DNA of 64,000 bases, taken from Pseudomonadota bacterium (GTDB lineage Bacteria; Pseudomonadota; Gammaproteobacteria; Burkholderiales; Burkholderiaceae_C). Under the pieces are notes generated by a model. The model had not been told where the DNA came from. It saw only the letters and a list, made by a program, of their open reading frames with translations, and did not search any database. The stretch is from NCBI GenBank assembly GCA_023442945.1, contig JAEZWW010000108.1, positions 13,010-77,009 on the forward strand. Direction: 5' to 3'. Position 1 is the first letter of the stretch. Every line of letters starts with the position of its first letter. The position numbers and the translations under genes were made by a program. Shown piece by piece: positions 52,715 through 60,659 of the stretch.

Positions 52715-52787
52715 CGTTTCTCCTTTCAAGTGGTCGGTCAGGGGCACTAGGTTAACCGCTGAAGCGACCCGGCCCGAAAGCCAGTCG

Positions 52788-55154
52788 TCAGAAGTTGCTC
52801 TTGTAGGGTGAGTCCGAGGCGGTCGCCAGCATGTCCTCAATCCCGGTGACCGGGGCGATCAGCTTGGGCGCATTGCCTTCGGCCACACAGTCCGCAAAAT
52901 ACCGCACTTTGCCGTCGTCGTCCTTGACCTCGACCAAACCGTGGATGTCGGTCTCGAAGCCCGGGCATTCGATGGCGAAGTCGCGCGCGAACTTCAGGTA
53001 GTCGACGATCTTCTTGTTGAACACCTCGCCCGGAATCAGCAGCGGAATGCCCGGCGGGTACGGCGTTATCAACGCGGTGGTGATGCGCCCTTCCAGCTTG
53101 TCGATCTCCACGCGCTCAACCTGGCGGCGCGCGATGCAGGCGTAGGCGTCGGCCGGGATCATCGCGGGCGTCAGCTCGGACAGATACATGTCGGTGGTCA
53201 GGCGCGCGATGTCGTAGCGCGCATACAGCTGGTGCACGTGCTGGCACAGATCGCGCAGGCCCATGCGTTCGTAGCGGCGGTGCTGCGCGCAGAACTCCGG
53301 CATGATCCGCCACATCGGCTGGTTGCGGTCGTAGTCGTCCTTGAACTGCTGCAGCGCCGTCAGCAGCGTGTTCCAGCGGCCCTTGGTGATGCCGATGGTG
53401 AACATGATGAAGAAGCTGTAGAGGCCCGTTTTTTCGACCACCACGCCGTGTTCGGCCAGGAACTTGGTGACGATGCTGGCCGGGATGCCGGTCTTGTCGA
53501 ACTTGCCGTCCAGGTTCAGGCCCGGCGTGACAATGGTCGCCTTGATCGGGTCGAGCATGTTGAAGCCCGGCGCCAGCTTGCCAAAGCCGTGCCAGCTCTT
53601 GGACTTGGCGGTGCCGTTCTTGATGATCCAGTCGTCCGAGCGGCCGATGCCCTGCTTGGCCAGCTTTTCCGGGCCCCAGACCTGGAACCACCAGTCGCCC
53701 TTGCCGAAATCGTCTTCCACCTTGCGCATGGCGCGGCGGAAGTCCAGCGCTTCGACGATGCTTTCTTCGACCATCGCAGTGCCGCCGGGCGGCTCCATCA
53801 TGGCGGCGGCCACGTCGCAGCTGGCGATGATGCTGTACTGCGGGCTGGTCGAGGTGTGCATCAAATACGCCTCGTTGAACAAGTACCGGTCCAGCTTGAC
53901 GTTCTGCGAATCCTGCACCAGCACGTGGCTGGCCTGGCTGATACCGGCCAGCAGTTTGTGAATGGACTGTGTCGAATACACCACCGACTGCATCGGCCGC
54001 GCGCGCTTCTTGCCCATGGCGTGGTAGCTGCCATAGAACGGGTGGAAGGCCGCGTGCGGCAGCCAGGCTTCGTCGAAATGCAGGTTGTCGACGTAACCGT
54101 CCAGCATGCCTTTGATCGCCTCGGTGTCGTACAGCACACCGTCGTAGGTGGACTGCGTCAGCGTCAGGATGCGCGGCTTGATCTTGGCCGCATCCACGTG
54201 CTTGAGCAGCGGGTTGGCGCGGATCTTGGCCTGGATGGTTTTGGGCTCGAACTCGCTCTTCGGAATCGGGCCGATGATGCCGAAATGGTTGCGCGTGGGC
54301 TTCAAGAAGACCGGGATCGCGCCCGTCATGATGATGGCGTGCAGATTGCTCTTGTGGCAATTGCGGTCGACCACCACCACGTCGCCCGGCGCCACCGTGT
54401 GGTGCCAGACGATCTTGTTGCTGGTGCTGGTGCCGTTGGTGACGAAGAAACAGTGGTCGGCGTTGAAGATGCGCGCGGCGTTGCGCTCGGACTCGCCGAT
54501 GGCGCCGTTGTGGTCCAGCAGCTGGCCCAGCTCTTCTACCGCGTTGCAGACGTCGGCGCGCAGCATGTTTTCACCGTAGAACTGGTGGTACATCTGGCCG
54601 ATGGGCGACTTCAGGAAGGCCACGCCGCCCGAGTGCCCCGGGCAGTGCCAGCTGTACGAGCCGTCTTCGGCGTAGTCCAACAACGCCTTGAAGAACGGCG
54701 GCTGGATCCCTTCCAGGTAGCTCTTGGCTTCGCGCACGATGTGCTTGGCCACGAATTCGGGCGTGTCCTCGAACATGTGGATGAAGCCGTGCAATTCGCG
54801 CAGCACGTCGTTGGGCAGGTGCTGGCTGGTCTTGGTTTCACCGTGCAGGTAGATCGGCACGTCTTCGTTCTTGCGCCGCACTTCCTGGATGAAGGCGCGC
54901 AGCGCCTGCACCGCGGTGTCGGACTCGGGCGATTCGGCGTCGCTGCCCAGCTCCTCGTCGTCGATCGACAAAATGAAGGCGCTGGCGCGGCTTTGCTGCT
55001 GGGCAAACTGCGCCAGATCGCCATAACTGGTGGCGCCCACCACCTCGAAGCCTTCTTCCTCGATGGCCTTGGCCAGCGCGCGGATACCCAGGCCGGACGT
55101 GTTCTCGGCGCGGTAGTCTTCGTCGATGATGACGATGGGGAAACGGAATTTCAT
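52788..55154 (-). CDS. PLP-dependent arginine/lysine/ornithine decarboxylase
   Basis: This 788-residue large-chain decarboxylase has an N-terminal response-regulator-like domain (KFRFPIVIIDEDYRAENTSGLGIRALAKAI). The PLP fold contains HCPGHSGGVAF, TQSTYDGVLYDT, LHFDEAWLPHAAFHPFYG and VVYSTQSIHKLLAGISQAS, with Lys400 as the Schiff-base lysine. Substrate choice among lysine, arginine and ornithine cannot be settled by eye, so no symbol is given. The amine produced would raise pH or supply cadaverine, agmatine or putrescine. It is divergent from the NfeD gene. Confidence 0.94.
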   Translation of the reverse strand: MKFRFPIVIIDEDYRAENTSGLGIRALAKAIEEEGFEVVGATSYGDLAQFAQQQSRASAFILSIDDEELGSDAESPESDTAVQALRAFIQEVRRKNEDVPIYLHGETKTSQHLPNDVLRELHGFIHMFEDTPEFVAKHIVREAKSYLEGIQPPFFKALLDYAEDGSYSWHCPGHSGGVAFLKSPIGQMYHQFYGENMLRADVCNAVEELGQLLDHNGAIGESERNAARIFNADHCFFVTNGTSTSNKIVWHHTVAPGDVVVVDRNCHKSNLHAIIMTGAIPVFLKPTRNHFGIIGPIPKSEFEPKTIQAKIRANPLLKHVDAAKIKPRILTLTQSTYDGVLYDTEAIKGMLDGYVDNLHFDEAWLPHAAFHPFYGSYHAMGKKRARPMQSVVYSTQSIHKLLAGISQASHVLVQDSQNVKLDRYLFNEAYLMHTSTSPQYSIIASCDVAAAMMEPPGGTAMVEESIVEALDFRRAMRKVEDDFGKGDWWFQVWGPEKLAKQGIGRSDDWIIKNGTAKSKSWHGFGKLAPGFNMLDPIKATIVTPGLNLDGKFDKTGIPASIVTKFLAEHGVVVEKTGLYSFFIMFTIGITKGRWNTLLTALQQFKDDYDRNQPMWRIMPEFCAQHRRYERMGLRDLCQHVHQLYARYDIARLTTDMYLSELTPAMIPADAYACIARRQVERVEIDKLEGRITTALITPYPPGIPLLIPGEVFNKKIVDYLKFARDFAIECPGFETDIHGLVEVKDDDGKVRYFADCVAEGNAPKLIAPVTGIEDMLATASDSPYKSNF

Positions 55155-55286
55155 GCGGTCGGGCTCCAGCCGTCAAGGGCGATGCAGCGCGCAAGTGTAC
55201 GGAATCCTTGTGTCCCCACCCTGTCCGGTCGCAACAATGCACCACAATGTGGCTCTAAGTAACCCTGCATACGACCGACAAACGCT

Positions 55287-55718
55287 ATGGACCTTGCCCA
55301 ATCGACCTGGTGGTGGATCTTCACCGGCGCCCTGATCGCGCTGGAATTGATGGTGGGCACCTTCTACTTGCTGATGCTGGCCATCGGCACCGCTGCCGGC
55401 GCCCTGGCCGCCCACCTGGGCGCCTCCTTCACGACGCAACTGGTCACCGCCGCGGTGGTCGGCGGGGCGGCCGTGGTGATTTGTTACCTGGTGCGGCGCC
55501 CGCGCCCGGGCGACCCCTCGCCGCGGGCGCAGCGCAGCGTCAACCTGGACGTGGGGGAAACCGTGCAGGTTGACCACTGGAACGCCGACGGCACCGCCAC
55601 CATCCGCTACCGCGGCGCCCCCTGGACGGTGATGCACCGTCCCGGCGTCATGCCCCGCCCCGGAGTCCACCGTGTCGCCGAACTGGTGGGCAGCCGCCTG
55701 CTGGTCGACCCCGTTTAA
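55287..55718 (+). CDS. NfeD-family membrane protein
   Basis: This 143-residue protein has two to three membrane helices (WWWIFTGALIALELMVGTFYLLMLAIGTAAGALAAHLGA; LVTAAVVGGAAVVICYLV) and a C-terminal OB-fold domain (GETVQVDHWNADGTATIRYRGAPWTV). It belongs to the NfeD family, usually encoded beside a stomatin-like protein, as here at 55802. The pair is thought to act in membrane protein quality control or microdomain organisation. Confidence 0.92.
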   Translation: MDLAQSTWWWIFTGALIALELMVGTFYLLMLAIGTAAGALAAHLGASFTTQLVTAAVVGGAAVVICYLVRRPRPGDPSPRAQRSVNLDVGETVQVDHWNADGTATIRYRGAPWTVMHRPGVMPRPGVHRVAELVGSRLLVDPV

Positions 55719-55801
55719 ACCCCGCTTGTCGCGGCGCGGGTGCCCGAAGGTTCGGGCGCACGGCTTCGCCACACCATTCACAGAAAGAAAGGAAGGACCT
55801 C

Positions 55802-56740
55802 TTGGAAATCGCCCTCATCATCGCCGTCATCGCGGCCATCTTCATCGTCCGATCGGTCAAGGTCGTCCCGCAGCAGAACGCCTGGGTGGTCGAACGCCTG
55901 GGCAAGTACCACGCCACGCTTTCGCCCGGCCTGAACTTCCTGGTGCCCTTCATCGACCGCGTGGCCTACAAGCACAGCCTGAAGGAAATCCCGCTGGACG
56001 TGCCCAGTCAGGTCTGTATCACGCGCGACAACACGCAGCTGCAGGTGGACGGCATCCTGTATTTCCAGGTCACCGACCCTATGCGCGCCAGCTACGGCGC
56101 CAGCAGCTACATCACCGCCATCACCCAGCTCGCCCAGACCACGCTGCGCAGCGTGATCGGAAAGCTGGAGCTGGACAAGACCTTTGAAGAACGCGACATG
56201 ATCAACGCCAAGGTGGTCGAGGCGATCGACGAAGCCGCGCTGAACTGGGGCGTGAAGGTGCTGCGCTACGAGATCAAGGACCTGACGCCGCCCAACGAGA
56301 TCCTGCGCTCCATGCAGGCGCAGATCACCGCCGAGCGCGAAAAGCGCGCCGTGATCGCCACGTCCGAAGGCAAGCGCCAGGAACAAATCAACCTGGCTGA
56401 GGGCATGAAGCAGGCCGCCATCGCCAAGTCCGAAGGTGAAAAGCAAGCCGCCATCAACACCGCGCAAGGTGAAGCCGCGGCCATCACCGAAGTGGCCAAC
56501 GCCACCGCCATGGCCATCGCCCGCATTGGCGATGCCATCCAGCAGCCTGGCGGCGAACAGGCGGTGCAGTTGAAGGTGGCCGAAAAAGCCGTCGAAGCCT
56601 ACGGCCAGCTGGCGCAGGACGCACAGACCACCCTGGTCGTGCCCAGCAACATGACGGAAGTGTCGGCCTTGGTCAGCTCCGCCATGAAGATGGTGCAGGC
56701 CACGCGCGCGCCGGGTGCCGACGCGGCACGCCGCCTGTAA
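55802..56740 (+). CDS. Stomatin/SPFH (band 7) protein, TTG start
   Basis: The 312-residue protein has an N-terminal membrane helix (MEIALIIAVIAAIFIVRSV) and the SPFH domain (VVPQQNAWVVERLGKYHATLSPGLNFLVPFIDRVAYK; ITRDNTQLQVDGILYFQV). A long Glu/Lys/Ala coiled coil (about residues 180-240) and C-terminal helix follow. No ATG fits the N-terminus. A TTG at 55802 follows a strong AGGAAGG ribosome site at about 55790, so TTG is the chosen start. It is likely co-transcribed with the NfeD gene and resembles QmcA-type proteins. Confidence 0.93.
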   Translation: MEIALIIAVIAAIFIVRSVKVVPQQNAWVVERLGKYHATLSPGLNFLVPFIDRVAYKHSLKEIPLDVPSQVCITRDNTQLQVDGILYFQVTDPMRASYGASSYITAITQLAQTTLRSVIGKLELDKTFEERDMINAKVVEAIDEAALNWGVKVLRYEIKDLTPPNEILRSMQAQITAEREKRAVIATSEGKRQEQINLAEGMKQAAIAKSEGEKQAAINTAQGEAAAITEVANATAMAIARIGDAIQQPGGEQAVQLKVAEKAVEAYGQLAQDAQTTLVVPSNMTEVSALVSSAMKMVQATRAPGADAARRL

Positions 56741-56759
56741 CGCACCGTCGCGCAGCCAG

Positions 56760-56824
56760 CTACGCATTTGATAGCTGGCCGCGCAGGTGACTGTAGGGCC
56801 AGCGGCACGTTCTATTTGAAATCC
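56760..56824 (+). repeat. Interspersed repeat copy 13 with fold-back left end
   Basis: CGCATTTGATAGCTGGCCGC then GCAGGTGACTGTAGGGCCAG. Immediately before it, CAGCCAGCTA (from about 56755) is an inverted copy of the element's left end, giving CCAGCTA...TAGCTGG. Confidence 0.85.
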
Positions 56825-56894
56825 GCCTGTTGGGCGCGCACTGGGGCGCCGCACCGGAAAGTGCCTGCGACAACCGGCTACAATACCGCCCTTC

Positions 56895-56985
<91 letters not shown>

Positions 56986-57044
56986 CGACACAGGTGCTGG
57001 CGCCTTCCTGGCAGCGACGCACCCAGCCCAAAGGCCTCGCCATC

Positions 57045-57066
57045 CCCCGATGAGCGGGGCTTTTTT
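57045..57066 (+). terminator. Rho-independent terminator after tRNA-Ser
   Basis: Stem CCCCG / CGGGG with loop ATGAG (57045-57059), then C and six T. It lies about 60 bp after the tRNA. Confidence 0.85.
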
Positions 57067-57220
57067 GTGCCCGGCGCACCCGTTCGCGCACCCTGCACCG
57101 CCGCCATCTGATACGGTCGGTTTTCACCGGTTCTGAGCCTGGGCGCCGATCGGCCGCTCGGCCACACTGCCAGATGGGCTTGGTGCGCCCGGCGTGCCCC
57201 CGAAGGAGACTTGACCCCCT

Positions 57221-57625
57221 ATGACTTCAACCCCCATGCGCCTGGACGGCTTACCGGCCAAGGGCTTGCGCCTGGCCGCGGGCTTTGCCGTGCTGGCGGC
57301 TCTGTTGTGGCTGGGCAGCCAGATCGTCCGCTGGACCGGCCTGCCAGTGCCGCCCGCCATCCTGGGCATGGTGCTGCTGCTGATCGCGCTGGGCGCCTTC
57401 GGGCCGCGGCTGGCGCCGACGGTGGAAGCGCCCAGCATGCCGATGCTCAAGCACCTGATGCTGTTCTTCATCCCCTCGGTGGTCGGCGTGATGGAGCAGT
57501 TCCATGCGCTGCGCGCCGGCTGGCTGCCGTTCGTCGTCGCCAGCATCGCCGGCGCGGCGCTGACGCTGGCGGTCACGGCGCTGACGCTGCAATGGCTGCT
57601 CAAGCGGCGGGGTGTGGCCGCATGA
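57221..57625 (+). CDS. lrgA: CidA/LrgA holin-like protein
   Basis: This 134-residue membrane protein has four helices and the family segments GLRLAAGFAVLAALLWLGSQIVRWTGLPVPPAILGMVLLLIAL and LFFIPSVVGVMEQFHAL. CidA/LrgA proteins are holin-like and affect cell lysis or by-product export. The stop overlaps the lrgB start (ATGA). An upstream frame from 57211 is a shadow. Confidence 0.9.
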   Translation: MTSTPMRLDGLPAKGLRLAAGFAVLAALLWLGSQIVRWTGLPVPPAILGMVLLLIALGAFGPRLAPTVEAPSMPMLKHLMLFFIPSVVGVMEQFHALRAGWLPFVVASIAGAALTLAVTALTLQWLLKRRGVAA

Positions 57626-58317
57626 CGACGATGCCCGCCTTCACCAACGCCTTCTGGGCCACTTTGCTGACCCTGGCCGCCTACAGCCTGGCGCTCTGGG
57701 CGTACCGGCGCAGCGGCTGGGGCCTGCTGCTGCCGGTGCTGACCGGCGCGGCCATGGTCGTGGCGGTGCTGACGGCGCTGGGCGTGCCTTACGCCACCTA
57801 CAAGCAGGGCGCGGCCTGGTTGTCCTGGCTGGCGGGGCCGGCCACGGTCGCCCTAGCCTTCCCGCTGTACCGGCAATGGGGGCGCCTACGCGGCATCTGG
57901 GGGCCGGTGGCGGGGGCGCTGTTGGCCGGGTCGGCCACGGCGGTGCTGTCGGCGATCGCCATTGCCTGGCTGCTGGGGGGCGACTGGGCCATGATGATGT
58001 CGCTGGCGCCCAAGTCGGCGACCATGCCGGTCGCCATGCCGGTGGCCGAGAGCATGGGCGGCACCGCCCCGCTGGCCGCCGTGGCGGTGGCGCTGACGGG
58101 CATCGCCGCGGCGGTGCTCTCGGGCGCCGTCTTCGGCCTGCTGGGTGTGCGCAACGACATGGTGCGCGGCTTTGCGCTCGGCGCGGCGGCGCATGCCATC
58201 GGCACGGCGCGCGCGTTTCAGATCAGCGAAACGGCGGTGGGCTTCTCGGCCCTGGCGATGGGGCTGAACGCCATCGTCACCAGCGCGCTGGTGCCGTTGA
58301 TCGTCGGATTGCTGTAA
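57622..58317 (+). CDS. lrgB: CidB/LrgB-family membrane protein
   Basis: The 231-residue protein has several membrane helices and the LrgB segments GGDWAMMMSLAPKSATMPVAMPVAESMGG and AAAHAIGTARAFQISETAVGFSALAMGLNAIVTS. It works with LrgA. The ATG at 57622 was chosen because it overlaps the lrgA stop. Relatives act in murein hydrolase control or in export of small acids; which applies here is unknown. Confidence 0.92.
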   Translation: MTTMPAFTNAFWATLLTLAAYSLALWAYRRSGWGLLLPVLTGAAMVVAVLTALGVPYATYKQGAAWLSWLAGPATVALAFPLYRQWGRLRGIWGPVAGALLAGSATAVLSAIAIAWLLGGDWAMMMSLAPKSATMPVAMPVAESMGGTAPLAAVAVALTGIAAAVLSGAVFGLLGVRNDMVRGFALGAAAHAIGTARAFQISETAVGFSALAMGLNAIVTSALVPLIVGLL

Positions 58318-58416
58318 GGCCGTCGGCCAAGGTGGATGCTCGCGGCGAGGATCGAACTGGGTCGCACGCACAGCAAGCACGCAGCGCCCGAAACGCGGCT
58401 GCAGCGCAATTTACAA

Positions 58417-58470
58417 GCGAAATTGCACTGCAGCCCCACAACCACCTGCGCAGCCAGCTATCAAAAGCTG
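58417..58470 (-). repeat. Interspersed repeat copy 14
   Basis: AATTGCACTGCAGCCCCACA then ACCACCTGCGCAGCCAGCTA and TCAAAAGC. It lies in the gap between the converging lrgB and AraC genes. Confidence 0.85.
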
Positions 58471-58610
58471 AGTGATTCAGACCACCGCACCAGCCAACTC
58501 GATCGCTGGCGGGGGAATCCGCCGCCGCGCCGGACCCCAGCGTTCACCGGTACAAACTACGGCGAAGTCCGAAGCGGCCCACGGCACGCCTCGGCTTGCG
58601 GCCGTCTGCC

Positions 58611-59657
58611 TCAGCGCTCGCCCCGGCGGTAGTACTGCGGCGTGTGGCCGGTCCAGCGCGAGAACGCGTTCCTGAAGTTCGAGACATCGCTGTAACCCAG
58701 GCGCGACGCCACCTCCACCGTCGTCATGCGCGTCTTGCGCAGGTACTCGATGGCCAGCAGCTTGCGCACACCGGCCAGCAATTCGCGGTACGTCGTCCCT
58801 TCGGCTTCGAGCCGGCGGCGAAGCGTGCGCACCTGCATGCCCAACTCGGTCGCCATCGCCTCGGTGGTGAGGAACTGGCGCGGCGATTTCTCCAGCAACG
58901 CTCTGCGCACCTGCGAGGCCACGCCACCGACGTGCGTCATGTCGGTCAGAAACTGCTGGCAGAACTCGCCCGCCATCTGGTACGACACAAGGTCCGGCAT
59001 CCGGCTGGGCCGCGCCAGCCAGTCCGCGTCCACCTCCCAACGGTTCGCCGGTTGACCAAACAGCACGGGGCAACCGAAGTAGTTGCTGTAGCGGTCCGCG
59101 TTCTCGGGCGCGGCATACACGAACGACTTAGAAAGAAACTTGAAGTCGGGGCCGTACAAGTCACAGCAAATCCGGACCTGTGAGGCGCCAAAGAACTCCA
59201 TCGCGAAGCGGTAAGCCGGGTCGGTCGGATCGGTGGTGAGCGCGACGCCCATGGTCAACATGGCGCGCCGGTCTTCCCGCGTGAAATCCAGAAAGCGGAT
59301 GACCGAGCCGCTCACCTGGTTGTACTTGAGCGCGAACTGGATCTGCTGTTCAAACGTGGGGCTGCTCAGCAAACCGTAGCCGTACATGCCGTAGGCGGTG
59401 GCGTGCATGCGCGAGCCCGCGCGGAAAGCCAGATCCGGGTCGCGTGAGAGCCGCAGGCCATTGCGGATAACGGTCATCAACTGCGCGTAGGACACGCGCG
59501 TGGACGTCGAATACAGCACGTCGGACGACAAACCCGTGCCAGCCAACGCGTCCTGTGCCGCGATGCCCTCTTCGGCAAGGGTCGACACGATGGCGGAAAT
59601 CCTTTGCGGTCCGTAAAGACGCGATTCCCAATCAAGTGGAAAGCTACTTGCAGTCAT
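58611..59657 (-). CDS. AraC-family regulator with Arabinose_bd-like N-terminal domain
   Basis: The 348-residue regulator has an N-terminal sensing domain of the PF12625 type (RISAIVSTLAEEGIAAQDALAGTGL; FRAGSRMHATAYGMYGYGLLSS). The C-terminal AraC double helix-turn-helix (EAMATELGMQVRTLRRRLEAEGTTYREL; VEVASRLGYSDVSNFRNAFSRWTGHTPQYYRR) follows. Regulators of this layout often control lipid or aromatic catabolism. The ATG at 59657 is preferred over a TTG two codons earlier. No divergent enzyme operon is adjacent, so the target is unknown. Confidence 0.92.
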   Translation of the reverse strand: MTASSFPLDWESRLYGPQRISAIVSTLAEEGIAAQDALAGTGLSSDVLYSTSTRVSYAQLMTVIRNGLRLSRDPDLAFRAGSRMHATAYGMYGYGLLSSPTFEQQIQFALKYNQVSGSVIRFLDFTREDRRAMLTMGVALTTDPTDPAYRFAMEFFGASQVRICCDLYGPDFKFLSKSFVYAAPENADRYSNYFGCPVLFGQPANRWEVDADWLARPSRMPDLVSYQMAGEFCQQFLTDMTHVGGVASQVRRALLEKSPRQFLTTEAMATELGMQVRTLRRRLEAEGTTYRELLAGVRKLLAIEYLRKTRMTTVEVASRLGYSDVSNFRNAFSRWTGHTPQYYRRGER

Positions 59658-60190
59658 GTTCAAGCTTCAAATACAAAAACGATTGCAACCGAGGACTGCC
59701 CTTTCGATGAAACGGCAATCACCTTTTTCCCATCGCCCGGGTGCCAAGCACCACCAACATGCATTGAAACTCCGCCCGTTGCGCAGTTGCGCAACGGATT
59801 CAAGCGGCAATGAACATCCTTCAGTAAAACCATCGACGAAACACTCCCTAGAGCATTCACGCCACTCATATCAGCAGCATCAGGTTCACTTGAACAGCGT
59901 GAGGCAGTCAAGATTAAACCTAAATACCTCTATTTCTGGTGGGCTGACTAACCTATTTCAATGTCATATTTCTCCTTCAGCATTACCTCCATTAAAAATC
60001 CATTCGAAATTTGACCGTAATTCACTGCATCGAAAATCTATCTGTCCTCGATTAACTTCATCTTGTCCCTCATTCACATCGGGTGCAACGTATTTACTTA
60101 AGTTTGTTACATCATCTTCCAATCTTGTATTGTTTTTAACACTAAAGGTGTAAGCTTGTCCTCTCTTCACCCGCTTCCAGGAGAAAAACG
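59658..60190. other. A+T-rich intergenic region upstream of Roadblock-like gene
   Basis: About 530 bp with markedly lower G+C (25 of 60 bases in 59881-59940). Several short frames exist on both strands (for example 59660-59911 minus), but none has a recognisable domain or convincing ribosome site. It could hold remnants of a transferred gene or a long control region. Confidence 0.5.
60104..60133 (+). promoter_or_regulatory. Candidate promoter of Roadblock-like gene
   Basis: TTGTTA (60104-60109) and TATTGT (60128-60133) are separated by 18 bp in A+T-rich DNA, about 60 bp before the start at 60191. A weak sigma70-like match. Confidence 0.3.
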
Positions 60191-60595
60191 ATGTCCCTCG
60201 ATGCCAAGTTGGCAAGTGTCAGCACCACCGTTCCAGAGTGCGTTGCCGCCGGCTATGTTGATATCAGTTCAGGCATGCTGCTCGCCGTCAAGACCGTAGA
60301 TTCCCACCCCCAGGAAGTTATCGCACTGGTCGCCGCCGCCACCGCAGACATGTTTGCGGGGCCCAATATCACGACGATCGAAAGGCTTTTCAAAAAATCC
60401 CGGGGAATCTCGGACGACGGGCACCACTATTTTCAGGAAATGGTCGTGAACAGCGACAACCTGGTCCACGTCTTCCTGCGTGGCAAGCAATATCCTGACT
60501 ACGTGGTCGTGTTCGTCTGCCGCAAAACCGCCAACCTGGGCATGGCGCTGACCAAGGCACGCATGGCTTTGCCAGAAATCGAAAACGCGGTTTAA
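60191..60595 (+). CDS. Roadblock/LC7-like small protein, hypothetical
   Basis: This 134-residue soluble protein has the alternation GYVDISSGMLLAVKTVD, VVNSDNLVHVFLRG, YPDYVVVFVCRKTANLGMALTKARMAL, which resembles the Roadblock/LC7 (MglB-like) fold. I infer that fold from pattern, not a firm family match. It has a good ribosome site (GGAGAAAAACGATG). It precedes the ABC-phosphatase fusion gene by about 65 bp on the same strand. Roadblock proteins commonly regulate small GTPases or other nucleotide-binding proteins, so a regulatory pairing with the adjacent ATPase is plausible but unproven. Confidence 0.65.
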   Translation: MSLDAKLASVSTTVPECVAAGYVDISSGMLLAVKTVDSHPQEVIALVAAATADMFAGPNITTIERLFKKSRGISDDGHHYFQEMVVNSDNLVHVFLRGKQYPDYVVVFVCRKTANLGMALTKARMALPEIENAV

Positions 60596-60633
60596 CGCGC
60601 GACAGCCCCAGAGCTGCCTTCCCTGGCTGGCCT

Positions 60634-60647
60634 GCGGGCCGGCCCGC
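60634..60647. promoter_or_regulatory. Perfect 14-bp G+C palindrome before ABC-phosphatase gene
   Basis: GCGGGCCGGCCCGC is self-complementary with no loop or following T-run. It lies 12 bp before the first ATG of the downstream gene. Its function, if any, is unknown. Confidence 0.35.
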
Positions 60648-60659
60648 CCCTATCCTGAG

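Noticed and set aside
52941..55262. Long plus-strand open frame opposite the decarboxylase gene
   Set aside because: It is an antisense shadow; the minus-strand frame has complete PLP-enzyme motifs.
59656..60153. 165-codon frame in the A+T-rich gap
   Set aside because: No ribosome site or recognisable domain, and Ser/His-rich composition; treated as non-coding.
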